From contig WWBZ02000073.1 of the NCBI GenBank assembly GCA_011503125.2, positions 2,356,001 through 2,420,000 on the forward strand: a stretch of DNA of 64,000 nucleotides, given 5' to 3'. The position numbers were made by a program, and so were the translations under genes. Shown here piece after piece: positions 44,558 through 55,477 of this stretch (position 1 is the stretch's first letter; each line of letters begins with the position of its first letter). Source of the stretch: Botryosphaeria dothidea. Taxonomy: Eukaryota > Ascomycota > Dothideomycetes > Botryosphaeriales > Botryosphaeriaceae. The notes below the pieces were generated by a model that did no database searches, was not told the DNA's origin, and saw nothing but the letters and a program-made list of their open reading frames with translations.

Positions 44558-45490
44558 ATGTCTGTCAATCACGAAAATTACTTGCTCCTGATCACCTGCG
44601 CCTCCGGAAAGCAGGCTTCTCATCTCCTCCCGCTCGTCTACGGCAAGTGGAAGCGTCTCCGCCTGGTCGTCAACTCGCCTTCGTCAGAGGATCGCTTGAG
44701 GAAGCAGTATCCTGAAGCCGACGTGACTCGAGCAAACTTGGAGCATCCAGGTGAGGCTCGCCGTATCATGTCCGGCGTGGCCACCGTCTTCCACATTGGA
44801 CCTTCTTTCCATCCGCACGAGACCGAGATTGGTTACTTCATGGTTGATGCTGCCATCGAAGAAGCGAAGAACGGCACCTTTAAGCATTTTGTCTATTCGT
44901 CGGTGCTCAACACCCAACTACGCAAGATGATGAACCATGACTGCAAACGCTACGTTGAGGAATACCTGATGGAGTCTGACCTGGATTACACTATCCTGCA
45001 GCCTACTCACTTCATGGACATGTTCCCAGCGGGTTTGTTGCTGTCACAGTCGGAACCAGTCTACCGCGCAAACTGGAACACGAGCATCCGCTTTTCATTC
45101 ATTGCTCTGCAGGACTTGGCCGAGGCGGCGGCAAAGGTCGTTGGAGAAAGGGAGAAACACTATATGGCGCAGTATCCGCTGTGCTCAACTCACGCCCTCT
45201 CTTACGACGAGGTCATCAATATCGTGGGTCAGGAAATGGGCAAGAATATCACGGTGGAGACAAGAACGGTTGTAGAAGCAGCAGATGCACTTTTGGCTCT
45301 GCTGTTCGGCAGCGCTGAAAAGGCTCATCCGCGGGCGAGGGACGCTGCTCACCGGATGATACTCTTCTACAACTACCACGGCCTCAAGGGTAACCCAAAC
45401 GTCCTCGAATGGCTGATCGGACGGAAGGCCACCACGCACCAGAGCTGGACACGGGTCCAGATTGAGATTGCAACAGCCAAAACCACTTGA
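44558..45490 (+). CDS. NmrA-like NAD(P)-binding protein
   Basis: A single exon encodes 310 residues from the ATG at 44,558; an in-frame ATG at 44,315 is rejected because the added segment has no family similarity. The N-terminal Rossmann strand and loop read YLLLITCASGKQASHLLPLV, a degenerate form of GATGxxG, so cofactor affinity may be altered. Further blocks are ATVFHIGPSFHPHETEIGYF, KHFVYSSVLNTQLRKMMNHD (the KHFVYSS strand is typical of NmrA-like atypical SDRs) and DYTILQPTHFMDMFPAG. These proteins act as redox sensors or NAD(P)H-dependent oxidoreductases on small molecules. The particular substrate or partner cannot be named. Confidence 0.85.
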   Translation: MSVNHENYLLLITCASGKQASHLLPLVYGKWKRLRLVVNSPSSEDRLRKQYPEADVTRANLEHPGEARRIMSGVATVFHIGPSFHPHETEIGYFMVDAAIEEAKNGTFKHFVYSSVLNTQLRKMMNHDCKRYVEEYLMESDLDYTILQPTHFMDMFPAGLLLSQSEPVYRANWNTSIRFSFIALQDLAEAAAKVVGEREKHYMAQYPLCSTHALSYDEVINIVGQEMGKNITVETRTVVEAADALLALLFGSAEKAHPRARDAAHRMILFYNYHGLKGNPNVLEWLIGRKATTHQSWTRVQIEIATAKTT

Positions 45491-45989
45491 TTTGATTGTC
45501 TGGAGTGCAGCTCGACATTACGGCCGTACTTTGACGGCTGACCTCTTTGACGAGAGTTTTTGGTTTTTTATCAGATCAGCTGCAGCGCACGGGCCAAATC
45601 TCGCGTTGCGTCACTCTTTCACATGTCGGGGCCCCGGACTGTGGAAGACGCAAGTAGATAGCGACGCCAATGCTCATGAGGCTTATGGTCATGAGGCTGT
45701 CCGCGGCTTCGGCGTGTATAGAAGTGTCTAGTGAGCGCTCCAGGGCCGTGGAGAGGGCTGGGCAACGGCGACGCGTGCCGGCCTCGGCCAATGAGACGAA
45801 CCGATGTGAACCTCGGCAGACGCCCCAGCTGCACCGCGCTGCAGCACCTCGTTGATCCGAACTGCCAGCTTTGCCAGTTCCCGCCGACCGAGGAGGTAGA
45901 CCCCCAGAGGTAAATATTCGCATCCAAGCCTCTATCCCGGCATCTCCATCCCATATCCTCCTCCACGCCGCCCTTATCGTCCGAGAGGC
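45491..45989. other. intergenic region
   Basis: About 500 bp between two plus-strand genes; it holds the promoter of the carnitine acetyltransferase gene. Minus-strand frames here have no domain. Confidence 0.45.
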
Positions 45990-48080
45990 ATGTTTAATGC
46001 ACTGAGCCGGTCCCGCGCCTCTGCATCCCTCCGCCAGCAGATCAAGCCCGCGACACCACGCCTCACCAAGGTACTTGTTTGAGCCGCAGAACGCCCCGCT
46101 GCCGTGTGACGGCACGATCGCTGACCCCGCGCATTAGTTCCTCCCCATGGCTCCCGCCCGGAAACAGTCCTCCTTGCCAGCCGGTACGTTGTCTGTCCTT
46201 CGCTCATCCCGCATCGCACGTACTGACACCATGTCTCGCGCAGGCTATAAGGAAGATATCAGCAAGGGCCGCATGCTCCGCTTCGACGACTCCCTCCCCC
46301 GTCTTCCCGTCCCGACCCTTGAGGAGACTGCAAAGCGCTACCTCAAGTCCGTACACCCTCTGTTGAATTCCGCCGAGTATGAGAACACAAAGAAGGCCGT
46401 CGAGGAGTTTGTTAGGCCAGGCGGCCCCGGAGAGACTCTGCAGAAGCGCCTCGTCGCAAGACGTGAGGATTCGAACGTGAGGAACTGGATCTACGAATGG
46501 TGGAATGACGCTGCGTACCTGGCATACCGTGACCCCGTTGTGCCGTACGTGAGCTACTTCTACTCGCACCGTGATGACCGCAAGCGTCGGGATCCTGCCA
46601 AGCGTGCCGCCGCCATTTCCACGGCCGTGCTGGAGTTCAAGCGGCTGGTTGACACCAAGGAGCTGGAGCCGGAGTACATGAAGAAGCTGCCCATTGCCAT
46701 GTCCAGCTACGAATACATGTTCAACTGCTGCCGCATCCCTGCGAAGCCTGCCGATTACCCTCAAAAATACGATGCTGCCCAGAGCAAGCACATTGTCGTT
46801 ATTCGCAAAAATCAGTTCTTCAAGGTCGACCACGAAGTCGATGGCAGGCAGCTGACAACGGCTGAGTTGGAGCAGACCTTCAAGAGGATATACCAAAAGG
46901 CCGAGAGAGCACCGGCTGTTGGTCTCTACACCAGCCAGAACCGCGACGTGTGGACAGACGTAAGTCAAATTGCCTGTAGAGTGCTGAACACAACTGACCA
47001 TTGCAGGTCCGTGAGCGCCTCATTGCCGCCCACCCCTCCAACGAGGGCGTCCTGAAGACAATTGAGTCCGCGTCATTTGTCGTCTGCCTCGATGACGCAT
47101 CTCCTGTCACCCTTGAGGAGCGCGCACACCAGTACTGGCATGGTGATGGCGCCAACAGATGGTTCGACAAACCCCTTCAATTCATTGTCAACGACAACGG
47201 CACCTCCGGCTTCATGGGAGAGCACAGCATGATGGATGGCACCCCGACTCACCGTTTGAACGATCACATCAACATGCTGATCACCACCAACGCGCTACCT
47301 TTTGACGACCCATCAGCCCGCTCGAACCTGCCCGAGCCAATCCCGCTGAACTTCAAGCTGAACACTCGTCTCCAAGAAGACATCAACGAGGCCCAGAAGC
47401 ACTTTGACGGCCAGATCGGTGCGCATGAGCTGCGTGTGCAAGCATACCAAGGTTACGGCAAGGGCTTGATCAAGAAGTTCAAGTGCTCTCCCGACGCTTA
47501 TGTGCAGCTGGTCATCCAATTGGCTTACCACAAGTTCTACGGCAAGAACAGACCCACATATGAATCTGCCGCTACCCGTCGCTTTCAGCAGGGTCGTACT
47601 GAGACGTGCCGCACTGTCTCCGATGAGAGTGTAGCTTTCTGCTCGGCCATGGCCGACCCGTCAGTACCGGATGAGAAGTCCCGCGAGCTCTTCCGCGCAG
47701 CTCTCGATACCCATGTCAAGTACATTACTGATGCCAGCGACGGAAGGGGTGTCGACCGTCACCTGTTCGGATTGAAGAAGTGCCTTCAAAACGGCGAGGA
47801 TGTGCCTTCCATCTACACCGATCCCACCTTCGCTTACTCCTCTCACTGGTTCATCTCCAGCTCTCAGCTCAGCTCCGAGTACTTCAACGGTTACGGCTGG
47901 AGCCAGGTTGTGGACGACGGCTGGGGAATTGCCTACATGATCAACGAGAACAGCATTCAGTTCAACGTTGTCTCCAAGAACCTGGGCTCTGAGCGCATGT
48001 CTTTCTACCTGAACGAGGCTGCTGGGGACATTAGGGACCTTATGGTGCCCACTCTGGAAGCACCTAAGGCGAAGTTGTAA
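45990..48080 (+). CDS. CAT2: carnitine O-acetyltransferase, mitochondrial and peroxisomal
   Basis: Four exons (45990-46070, 46138-46183, 46244-46959, 47007-48080) encode 638 residues; introns are 67, 60 and 47 bp. Exon 1 encodes a basic, Arg/Ser-rich presequence (MFNALSRSRASASLRQQIKP). A second ATG at 46,147 opens exon 2 and would give a form without it. The protein ends AKL, a type 1 peroxisomal signal. The acyltransferase core shows LPRLPVPTLEETAKRYL, the catalytic His in GEHSMMDGTPTHRL, the CoA-binding region near GKGLIKKFKCSPDAYVQ and TYESAATRRFQQGRTET. It moves acetyl groups between CoA and carnitine, so acetyl units from fatty acids or acetate can cross organelle membranes. The layout matches fungal enzymes made as two forms. 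Confidence 0.94.
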
Positions 48081-48459
48081 GATAGGATCTTTTAGCGTTC
48101 AAGGAGACATGGGGTTCATGGATGGTTCTTCGTTGCGCTCAATACTACCAGAAATTGGACGGATAGTGGTTGGACAGGTTACCGGGTGGCTTTGTGTTGC
48201 ATCAAACTAGTGTTTAGGTATGGAGGATTGATACATGTCGTATCATTTGTTGCATTTTTGCGAATAGAGAAGACCACGCCAGTTGTATGCTTAAAAATGA
48301 AGAGAATTGGAGAATGTTTGAAGTCATTTCCTCTCTCTCTCTCTCTCCATTCCATGTTTTTCAGGCGATTCTTTTATTACTCTTCTAGCACCAAACACTT
48401 AAGCTACCGGGTATCAGTATGTTGTAACAATGGTCTCTTCCCCAGTTCCGCCGTTCCTC
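48081..48459. other. intergenic between convergent genes, with CT microsatellite
   Basis: This 379-bp interval lies between the 3' ends of the carnitine acetyltransferase (+) and ASK1 (-). It contains a (CT)n run at about 48,330-48,347. No gene is seen. Confidence 0.6.
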
Positions 48460-49814
48460 TCAAAAGCTATCATCAAGCTCAACATTCCTCCTCACAATGC
48501 TGGGACTGTCCTCGGTCATGTTCGAGTCCGTCAATTCCCCTCCGCCTGCCGTTAACAGCAAATCTTCCACAATCTTCTTGCTGGCCTCCCGTGCCGGTGT
48601 CTGCGTAAGGCGGCTCTGTGGGACGTGGAATTGCATTGTCTTGGGCGGACTGAATTCAGTTTCGCCCTCGCTGTCGCTGTCCCACGTAATGAAGTCACCA
48701 GCACCACCCGTGAACTTGCTCGCGGTGCCACCTCCGCTCTTTCCTGGAGTCTGGCGCTGTTGGTAAACGCTGACGCCTGGTGTCCTGGGTGTCTTGATGG
48801 GCGAGAATATGTCGGCGCGTAATTGCGGTGCGGGCGCCTCAGGGGATGACATGGGCGATGAGTCGAACGCAAGTCTTCGACGAGTGCGATTGGCAGTACC
48901 GGGAGTCGCAGCGCTCGTAGATGCACCTGGTCGGACCTTTTGTGCCGTGTGTGGTGTCGCGGCGATCCGGTAGGTCTTGTCGAGCATACGATGAAGGAGC
49001 GGGTCGTTGTTCGACGCCTGGCGCGTATGGCGAGTGTGCTGGTCGGCAGTGCCGGGCGCAAAAGGCGAGGACTCGGGTGTCATGGACATGTCGGGCAATG
49101 TAGACTGCGACACCTTTCCAGGGGTTGTAGGGGCGCCAATCACAGTGCCTTCTTCGGGCAATCCGCTTGTGTCTGATGAGGCGTCGTCTTTTATCGTGGT
49201 ATCCCCCTCATCCTTGTCGCCTTGGAGCTCGCGTTTCAAGGCCTCGTATGGAGAAGGATAGTCGTCGGCGAAGGATGACCTGGGAGGATTGCGGGGTGTC
49301 TTTGCCATGGAGGGAGATGAGAGTAGAGAGTCCTCGAGCCCTTCGTCATCGTCGTCGAACTTGCTGGTGCGGTCTGCGGTGGAGCGTAATGTGGTATCTT
49401 CGCGGATGGAAGGACTATCGTCATAGGCAGTAGAGGCATGGGTGGTGTCGTCGGGCTGCATCGTGGTATCCTCGGGCGCGGAGAGCTCCTCATAGCCAGA
49501 CAACGAGACATTGGCACTGGCTTCGAAGAATTGCTTCCAAAACTTGGAGCCCTCCCAAACAGCCTCTGAGTGTTTCGCATACTGCTCGATGACGGGGAGG
49601 ATACTGCCAGTGACGATACGGTGGGTGCGACTGAAGTTGTGGTCGATTTCTGAAGCTGGTCAGCGCGGGGCGCAAGATGCAAAACAAGCGCAGGCGGCGC
49701 ACCTTGGAGGGTGAGGGTGATTGACTGTTCGAGCTTCTCCAGCTCTTCGGTGAGAGTGAGATTGCGCTGGGCCATGGCGCTGCTGGTGGCCATCATGCTG
49801 CTTGGGCGCGACAT
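48460..49814 (-). CDS. ASK1: DASH/Dam1 complex subunit Ask1
   Basis: Two exons on the minus strand, 49703-49814 and 48460-49649 (intron 53 bp), encode 433 residues. The conserved Ask1 N-terminus is split by the intron: NLTLTEELEKLEQSITLTLQ in exon 1, then EIDHNFSRTHRIVTGSILPV, IEQYAKHSEAVWEGSKFWKQ and FFEASANVSL in exon 2. The rest is long, disordered and rich in SP/TP sites (for example SPIKTPRTPG, SSPMSSPEAP), likely targets of cyclin-dependent kinase, as in yeast Ask1. The Dam1/DASH ring couples kinetochores to microtubule ends in mitosis. The ORF is longer than yeast Ask1, as usual in filamentous fungi. It is divergent from the SDR gene, with 473 bp between starts. Confidence 0.9.
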
Positions 49815-50287
49815 GGCGAGTGTGGTGGTGCTGGTGGTGGTGGAGGGCTTGTGATTCGGGCGAATTGTCAACACAGCTGACGGTGCGTCGGGCAGCCTTG
49901 GCGCGGGGCAATAATAAATTGTGGCCGCCGTTCCGTCCGCGGCCCGATCGGGTAAGCCGAGACGCGTCACTCCCACACGACGCAACGCGAAGGCCTCGCT
50001 ACCTATTTCCGTGACGCTTCTCCGCACTTTCCCCCCAGCTCTGTCCATTAGCCTTGCGCTCTGATCTGCGCGGCGTTCGTCTACCCCACACCGTGCCACA
50101 ACGCCATGCTTCTTCTCATGCCTTCGACTCCGCACGTCCGGCTGGTCCGCCGGCCTGCAAAACCCCGAGCTGGTCGTACGAAACCACCTGGCATGCGGAC
50201 AGCACCTCAATTCCACGCTGTCTCACTCCGCTTTGCCTCGGTGCACGCCAATTGACCTACCCAGCTCACCCATAGCTTCAGAAAATC
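49815..50287. promoter_or_regulatory. shared divergent promoter of ASK1 and the SDR gene
   Basis: Start codons are 473 bp apart in opposite directions. An ACGCGT hexamer (MCB-like) lies at 49,962-49,967, but this hexamer occurs in the window at about chance level, so no role is claimed. Confidence 0.45.
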
Positions 50288-51281
50288 ATGTCTGCTCGTA
50301 TCATCCCAAGAACGCTGCTTGAAGCTTCCAGCAGGTTCTCCGCTTTCTCCAAAGTCTCCTCGGCTGCCTCGGCATACTCGCGGTCCTTTGCCAGCAGCCC
50401 ACAGCTACACAAGACTGCAATTGTCACGGGCTCCGCACGGGGAATGTCAGTCTCCGCTTTATCCTCTCTAAGCTCACCACTCACTCCAGCAATAGCGGAA
50501 AGGCAATTGCGATCCGTCTTGCTCAAGATGGATACGATGTCACCGTGAACGACATAGCTCACAACCAACGTCAGGCCGAGGAAGTTGTCTCTCAAATCAA
50601 GGACTTGGGTCGCAAGTCCACCCTCGTCGTTGGCGATGTATCCAAGCGCGCAGATGTCAAGAACATTGTCGACACTTCAGTGAAGGAGCTCGGCCCGCTG
50701 GACACCATGGTTGCCAACGCCGGCATCGCCCAAGTCAAACCACTCCTAAAGCTGACCGACCACGACTTTCGCCGCATGTTTGAGGTCAACGTCAATGGAG
50801 TCTTCTATAGCTACATTGAAGCAGCCAAGCAGATGATCGAGCAGGGAGGGGGGGGGAAGCTCATTGGCTGCGCGAGGTACGTATGTCCTTGGGCGTGCAT
50901 TTGCTTGCTGACGGCTTGTCCAGCATCGTCGCATTCAAGCCATTCGCCATGCTGTCTCACTACTCGGCGTCCAAGTGGGCCGTCCGCGGCCTCACGCAAG
51001 CTATGGCCATGGAGATGGCGCCCCACAAGATCACCGTGAATGCTTACGCACCGGGCATTGTTGGTACTGCCATGTGGGACCTGATCGACGAAGAATTGGG
51101 CAAAACCACTGGCGCGAAAAAGGGTGACACCATCAAAAAGTACACCAAGGAGCTTATCGCACTCGGCAGGACAAGCGTTCCGGAGGATGTCGGCAAAACT
51201 GTGAGCTTCTTGGCCGGCCCAGACAGTGAATATGTGACCGGTCAGACTTTGGTGGTTGATGGAGGAATCATCTACACGTAG
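50288..51281 (+). CDS. short-chain dehydrogenase/reductase (diacetyl/acetoin reductase-like)
   Basis: Three exons, 50288-50445, 50496-50876 and 50924-51281 (introns 50 and 47 bp), encode 298 residues. The first ~40 residues are basic and Ser/Ala-rich (MSARIIPRTLLEASSRFSAF) and look like a mitochondrial presequence. The classical SDR features follow: cofactor loop TGSARGIGKAIAIRLA (split by intron 1), NDIAHNQ, VANAGIA, the catalytic Tyr/Lys in YSASKWAVRGLTQAMAMEMA, and the C-terminal YVTGQTLVVDGGI. The acidic residue after the second strand (NDI) suggests NAD preference. The catalytic Ser position is less clear, since the second intron falls in that region (GCAS at the join). The closest known type is acetoin/diacetyl reductase. 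It is the last gene before the RIP-affected block. Confidence 0.88.
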
Positions 51282-51639
51282 AATGTCCGCCGCACTAGTA
51301 TATTACTCTATAGCGAGAATTTGGATGATGTCTCTATATTATAATGTTAAAGTGACCGGAGCAATGCGATTTGAAAAGGCGATTTAAATAAGCAACTTAC
51401 ATAGACCGTTACTAATTTCCTACCCTTCTTACTATTTTTATTACGATACGTCTAGTAATAGTAGTAGGGAAGTTAGGATCTTATACGACTTACCGCCCAC
51501 GTAATATATACGCTAACCTAGCACGGCCCGCCTAATTAAACCGGCCGAACTCGAACCTACTAACCTAACGCACTAAACCCCTTTAAGAACCCTAATTACT
51601 CTAATTACCTTAATTACCTAGAATAACTACTACTAATTA
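51282..51639. other. boundary between gene-rich DNA and RIP-affected repeat block
   Basis: After the SDR stop, about 120 bp of normal composition lead into sequence almost without CpA and TpG from about 51,405. No gene is present. The segment at 51,420-51,640 is not assigned to an element. Confidence 0.6.
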
Positions 51640-52039
51640 TACTAATTATTTAAAGAAGAAGATTAAAGTAGTAATAGGCTAGTTTCTACGCCTAGAACTA
51701 TTTAGTTAATTTAGTCTAGCTAGAAAACTAATCTAAAAGAATAACTAAAAAGAGAAACTAGAAGAACTACTAGAAATACTAAGATTTAAATAAAGCTACG
51801 AGAATAAGAACTAAAAAGATAGAACTAGTAGACGAATATAGAGCTACTATAGTAGCTACTATTAATAAGAAGAAAAAATAAAACTAATAGAGATAAATAG
51901 ATCTAGATAGAAAGAAAGAGTTTTTTACTAAATAAAAAGATTTCTCTCTTAAGTAAAATAACTTATAGATAAGCTAGTCTTATATAAATTTATAAAAGAG
52001 CTATATTAAAAAGAAATAAATTGTATCTATCTATCTATT
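51640..52039 (+). mobile_element. LINE 3'-end fragment, copy D, RIP-degraded
   Basis: This stretch is, by eye, the diverged reverse complement of about 52,050-52,440 in copy A, for example AATAGGCTAGTTTC here against GAAACTAGCCTATT there. It ends in a (TATC)n-like tail at 52,024-52,039, the 3' tail type of the neighbouring LINE copies. It is therefore a plus-strand, 5'-truncated copy, tail-to-tail with copy A. All coding sense is lost. Confidence 0.65.
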
Positions 52040-53213
52040 GTAAGATATATATAAATTTATCTTCTTTCTAAGATAGCTCTCTTACGAGTCTTATACGGAA
52101 ACTAGCTATTTATAGTTATTTTACTCGAGAGAGAAAACCTTATCGCCTAGTAAAAACCTCTTCTTCTATCTAGATCTATTATTTACTACTAGTTCTATTT
52201 TTTCTTCTTACTAGAGTAGCGGCTATTATACGTAGCCCTATATCGCCTACTAGCTCTACTTCTTTAGTTCGTATTCCTCAGTAGTTATCTAAGTTCTAGT
52301 ATTTCCCGGTAGTTCTCCTAGTTTCTCTTTCTAGTTATTCTTCTAGATTAGTTCTCTAGTAAGACTAACTAACTAAGTAGTTCTAGGCGTATGAAACTAG
52401 CCTATTACTACTTAATCTTCTTATTTTATTTAAGAGAAGAAAGTAATAGTCTATAGTCTCTATTCTTTAGAGTATCTATATTCATACTTTATTAGAAGTA
52501 GAATGTAGAAGAGAAGAATATATTTTAGGAATTTATCTATACTAGCCGGATAGATAGATAGAACTAAGTATTCTATGTATATCTTATACTCTTAAGAGAA
52601 AGTTCTCTAGTCTAATATACTCTATACGTAGTAAGATAGCGAGTATACTCTATAGCTTAGATAGTTCGCTATAGATTTATCTAATTTTTAGGTTTCTACT
52701 ATATTACTTTAGGCTATTAGCTTATCTTATCTTCTCTAGCTAGTAGACTTTATCTATCTCTTCTTCTACTTATTTCTATATACTATATATAGCTTCGTTC
52801 GCTCTAAGAGACTTTAGTAGATAGAGAGATAGTAGTTTAAGAAGTAAGTTTATCTTTTTTCTAAGTAGGGTTTTTTCTAATAGAGCTAGTAGCGTCTTTA
52901 GTACTTAGAGTAGCCTAAGCTATCTATTTAATACTCTAGTAAGTTTCCTCTACTACTACCGCGACTAAGCTATTTTTAGCTCTAATAGTCTAGACTAGGT
53001 ACTAGTTCGTCTAGATATAGTAAGAGTAGGGAAATCTCTATCTTATACTCTAAGGTTTATATATTAGTTAACTTATATACTCTTAAGATAGTACGTAGAT
53101 ACTAGTTTTAAATCTTCTTTAGTAGCTAGATAGTTATTTTTCTCTACTCTAGAATTCTCTCTAGAATATACTATATTCTATAGCCGTGAGATAAGAACTA
53201 GCCTTACTACGTA
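52040..53213 (-). mobile_element. LINE 3'-part, copy A, heavily RIP-degraded
   Basis: Collinear with copies B and C, for example CTAGCTAGTAGACTTTATC at about 52,739, GTAGCGGCTATTAT near 52,207 and TAGCCGTGAGATAAGAAC near 53,190. It is the most mutated of the minus-strand copies, with nearly all CpA/TpG lost. It corresponds to the C-terminal coding part and 3' UTR of the LINE whose reverse transcriptase is seen in copy C. It stops at about 53,213, where an LTR-like sequence begins. Confidence 0.65.
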
Positions 53214-54396
53214 TTAGAATTCTAGTCTATAGACCTCTTACTTCTCTTTAGCTTCGTTAACTTAGTACTAAGATCTAGACTACCTATTTATAAATTAGAA
53301 AGCTAGTATTTAGTTAGTTCTTTATATATATAAACCTCGCCCCCTCTATCTCGTAGTTAGTTCTTAGTTTAGTAACTTTATATTCTTCTTAGACTACCTT
53401 ATTCTCCGTAGACTTCCTATATCTTTCTATCTTTCTCCTTACTTCTTATTTCTTAGCCTAGCTTCTTATATTAGATCTTATAGATCTATAGCTTCTTATA
53501 CTTATTTACCTCTATATTATTATACTTTACTAGACTATAAAACTAATTCGTTCTAGACTTAAGTTAGCTTTCTATTATATTATAAGGAAAAATATAACTA
53601 TACTAAAAAATCGACTCTAAGCTACGGCGCCGGGAGAGAGCCCTAGAAACTCTTCTAGGCTTCGCGAGTTCTAAAATAGTACTTAAAATAACTATAGGCC
53701 GTAAAGTGAGTTAATATAGAGGATATAGGAAAAGGGCGAATAGCCTTTCACTAGTAACTATCTCTACCTAGCTCTAATATATCTCTAAGAAATCGTAGAG
53801 TATCTAGTATAGCGTAGAATACGTTAAGAGAGCCTTAAAAATAGTAGATATCCTCCTCTAGCGCCTTATAAATATCCGCTAGCTCTCTTTAGTCCTCTCT
53901 AGCTAGATAAAAAATTTTCTCTGATATTACTAAGATAATCTTCTAGAATTATATTACTATTTACTAGAAGATAGCTACTAAGAAGCTAGGTCTTAAGAAT
54001 ATTCTTAAAGAGGTCTAATAAGTCTAAAAGATAGTTACCGTATCTAGACTATCTCTTATACCTATATCTAATACTCGTAGCTAGGTATAATTATAGCCTA
54101 AGTAGCCCCGAAGCCTCTACCCCCCTAGTTACTACTAAACTTACTCTCTACTTTCTAGGAGATAGTAAATAAATAAGAAATAGCTAAGCTCTTAAATAAG
54201 GTAATTATTAGAAAAATCTAGATAGGAAAAAGCTATGCGTATAAAAAAAGTACTTACTACTAAGAAGCTCCCTAGTAAAGACGTTAGAATCTTTATACTA
54301 GATAAAGTAACTAGAATAGCCCTTCTCTAGAACTAGAAATAGACTATAGAACTAGAAAAAGAAGTTAGGCCTAACTAGTAGCTATACTTAGTACTA
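53214..54396 (+). mobile_element. degraded 5' part of a second LTR retrotransposon
   Basis: From 53,214 the sequence aligns by eye with the LTR at 55,106: TATTAGAATTC against TATTATAAACG at the start, CTTATAAATTAGGAAGC-like and CTTTATATATATAAA blocks in the middle, and TATTATA followed by a TTTACTAGACT block at 53,518-53,535. That gives a diverged LTR of about 310 bp followed by internal sequence. The remainder to 54,396 is AT-rich and has no readable domain. It ends where the tail of LINE copy B begins. Confidence 0.45.
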
Positions 54397-55105
54397 AATA
54401 GATAGATAGATAGATAGATAAATTTATTTCTTCCCGATATAGCTCCCTTACGAGTCTATACGGGGCTAGCTATTTATAGTTATTTTATACGAGGAGGAAA
54501 ATCTTTTCGCCTAGTAAAAACCCCTCCTCTCTCTCTAGATATACTATTCTATACTAGTTCTTATTTTTTCTTCTTACTAGTAGCGGCTATTATAGTAGCT
54601 CTATATTTACCTACTAGACCTATCTCTTTAATTTTTATTCTTATAGTTATTCGGGTTCTAGTAGTCCTAGTAGTCCTAGTTATCCTTCTAGTTCCTCTTT
54701 CTAATTATCTTCCTATATTAGTTCTCTTACTAGGCTAAATTACTTAAGTAGCCCTAGGCGTAAGAACTAATCTATTACTACTTTAATTCCCTTCTTTATT
54801 AAGAGGAGGGAGTAGTAGTCCGTAGTCCCTACTCTTTAGAGTATCTATACCCTACTCTATTAGAAGTAGGGGTAGAAGAGAAGAATATACTTTAGGGTTT
54901 ATCTATACTAGCCGTATAGATAGGTAGGACTAGGGTACTCTAGCACCTTACGCCTTAAGAGAAAGTTCTTTAGTCTAATATACTCTATACGTAGTAGAGT
55001 AGCGAGTATACTCTATAGCTTAGATAGTTCGCTATAGATTTATCTAATTTTTAGGTTCTACTATATACTTTAGGCTACTAGCTTATCTTATCTTCCCTAG
55101 CTAGT
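54397..55105 (-). mobile_element. LINE copy B, 3' part (distal of the LTR insertion)
   Basis: Starts at a (GATA)n tail (54,397-54,421) and is collinear with copy C from 61,403 (TTTCTTCCCGATATAG). It is interrupted at 55,105 by the LTR retrotransposon and resumes at 60,871. RIP damage is intermediate between copies A and C. Confidence 0.75.
55101..55105. repeat. target-site duplication, left copy (CTAGT)
   Basis: CTAGT directly precedes the 5' LTR and is repeated directly after the 3' LTR at 60,871-60,875. The uninterrupted site, CTAGCTAGTAGACTTT, is seen in LINE copies A and C with one CTAGT. Confidence 0.85.
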
Positions 55106-55477
55106 TATTATAAACGTGGCTTACTTAGACCCCTTACCTCTCGTTTACCTTCGTTAATTTAAAATCTAGATCTAGACTTACCTACTTATAAATTAGGAAG
55201 CTAGTATTTTAGTTCGTTCTTTATATATATAAAGCTCGCCCCTCTGCTTTATAGTTAGTTCTTTAGTCTAGTAATAAGTATTTCTCGCGTATAACTTGGT
55301 ACGCCTTAAATTAGACCTTGCTTACCTCCCTCGTCCCTCGTCCCTCGTCCCTCGTCTTTCGCACCTTATACCCTCGCCCTTTAAACTATACTCTTATACT
55401 TCGGTATTACTTTACCCCTACTACCTTTACCGGCTTCGTTATCTCGTCTCTCCGCCCTCTAAGGTCCGTTTATTATA
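55106..55477 (+). repeat. 5' LTR of the chromovirus
   Basis: 372 bp, from TATTATAAACGTGG to GTCCGTTTATTATA. It contains a TATATATATAAA box at about 55,226 and four tandem TCCCTCG units at 55,327-55,354. Ends are TA..TA instead of TG..CA, as expected after RIP. Confidence 0.92.

Noticed and set aside
45576..46115. 179-codon minus-strand frame
   Set aside because: Runs into exon 1 and intron 1 of carnitine acetyltransferase on the opposite strand and has no similarity to a known family.
51530..51600. Minus-strand GGTTCGAGTTC resembling a tRNA B box
   Set aside because: No matching acceptor stem, A box or cloverleaf could be found; sequence here is altered by RIP. At most a tRNA-derived relic.
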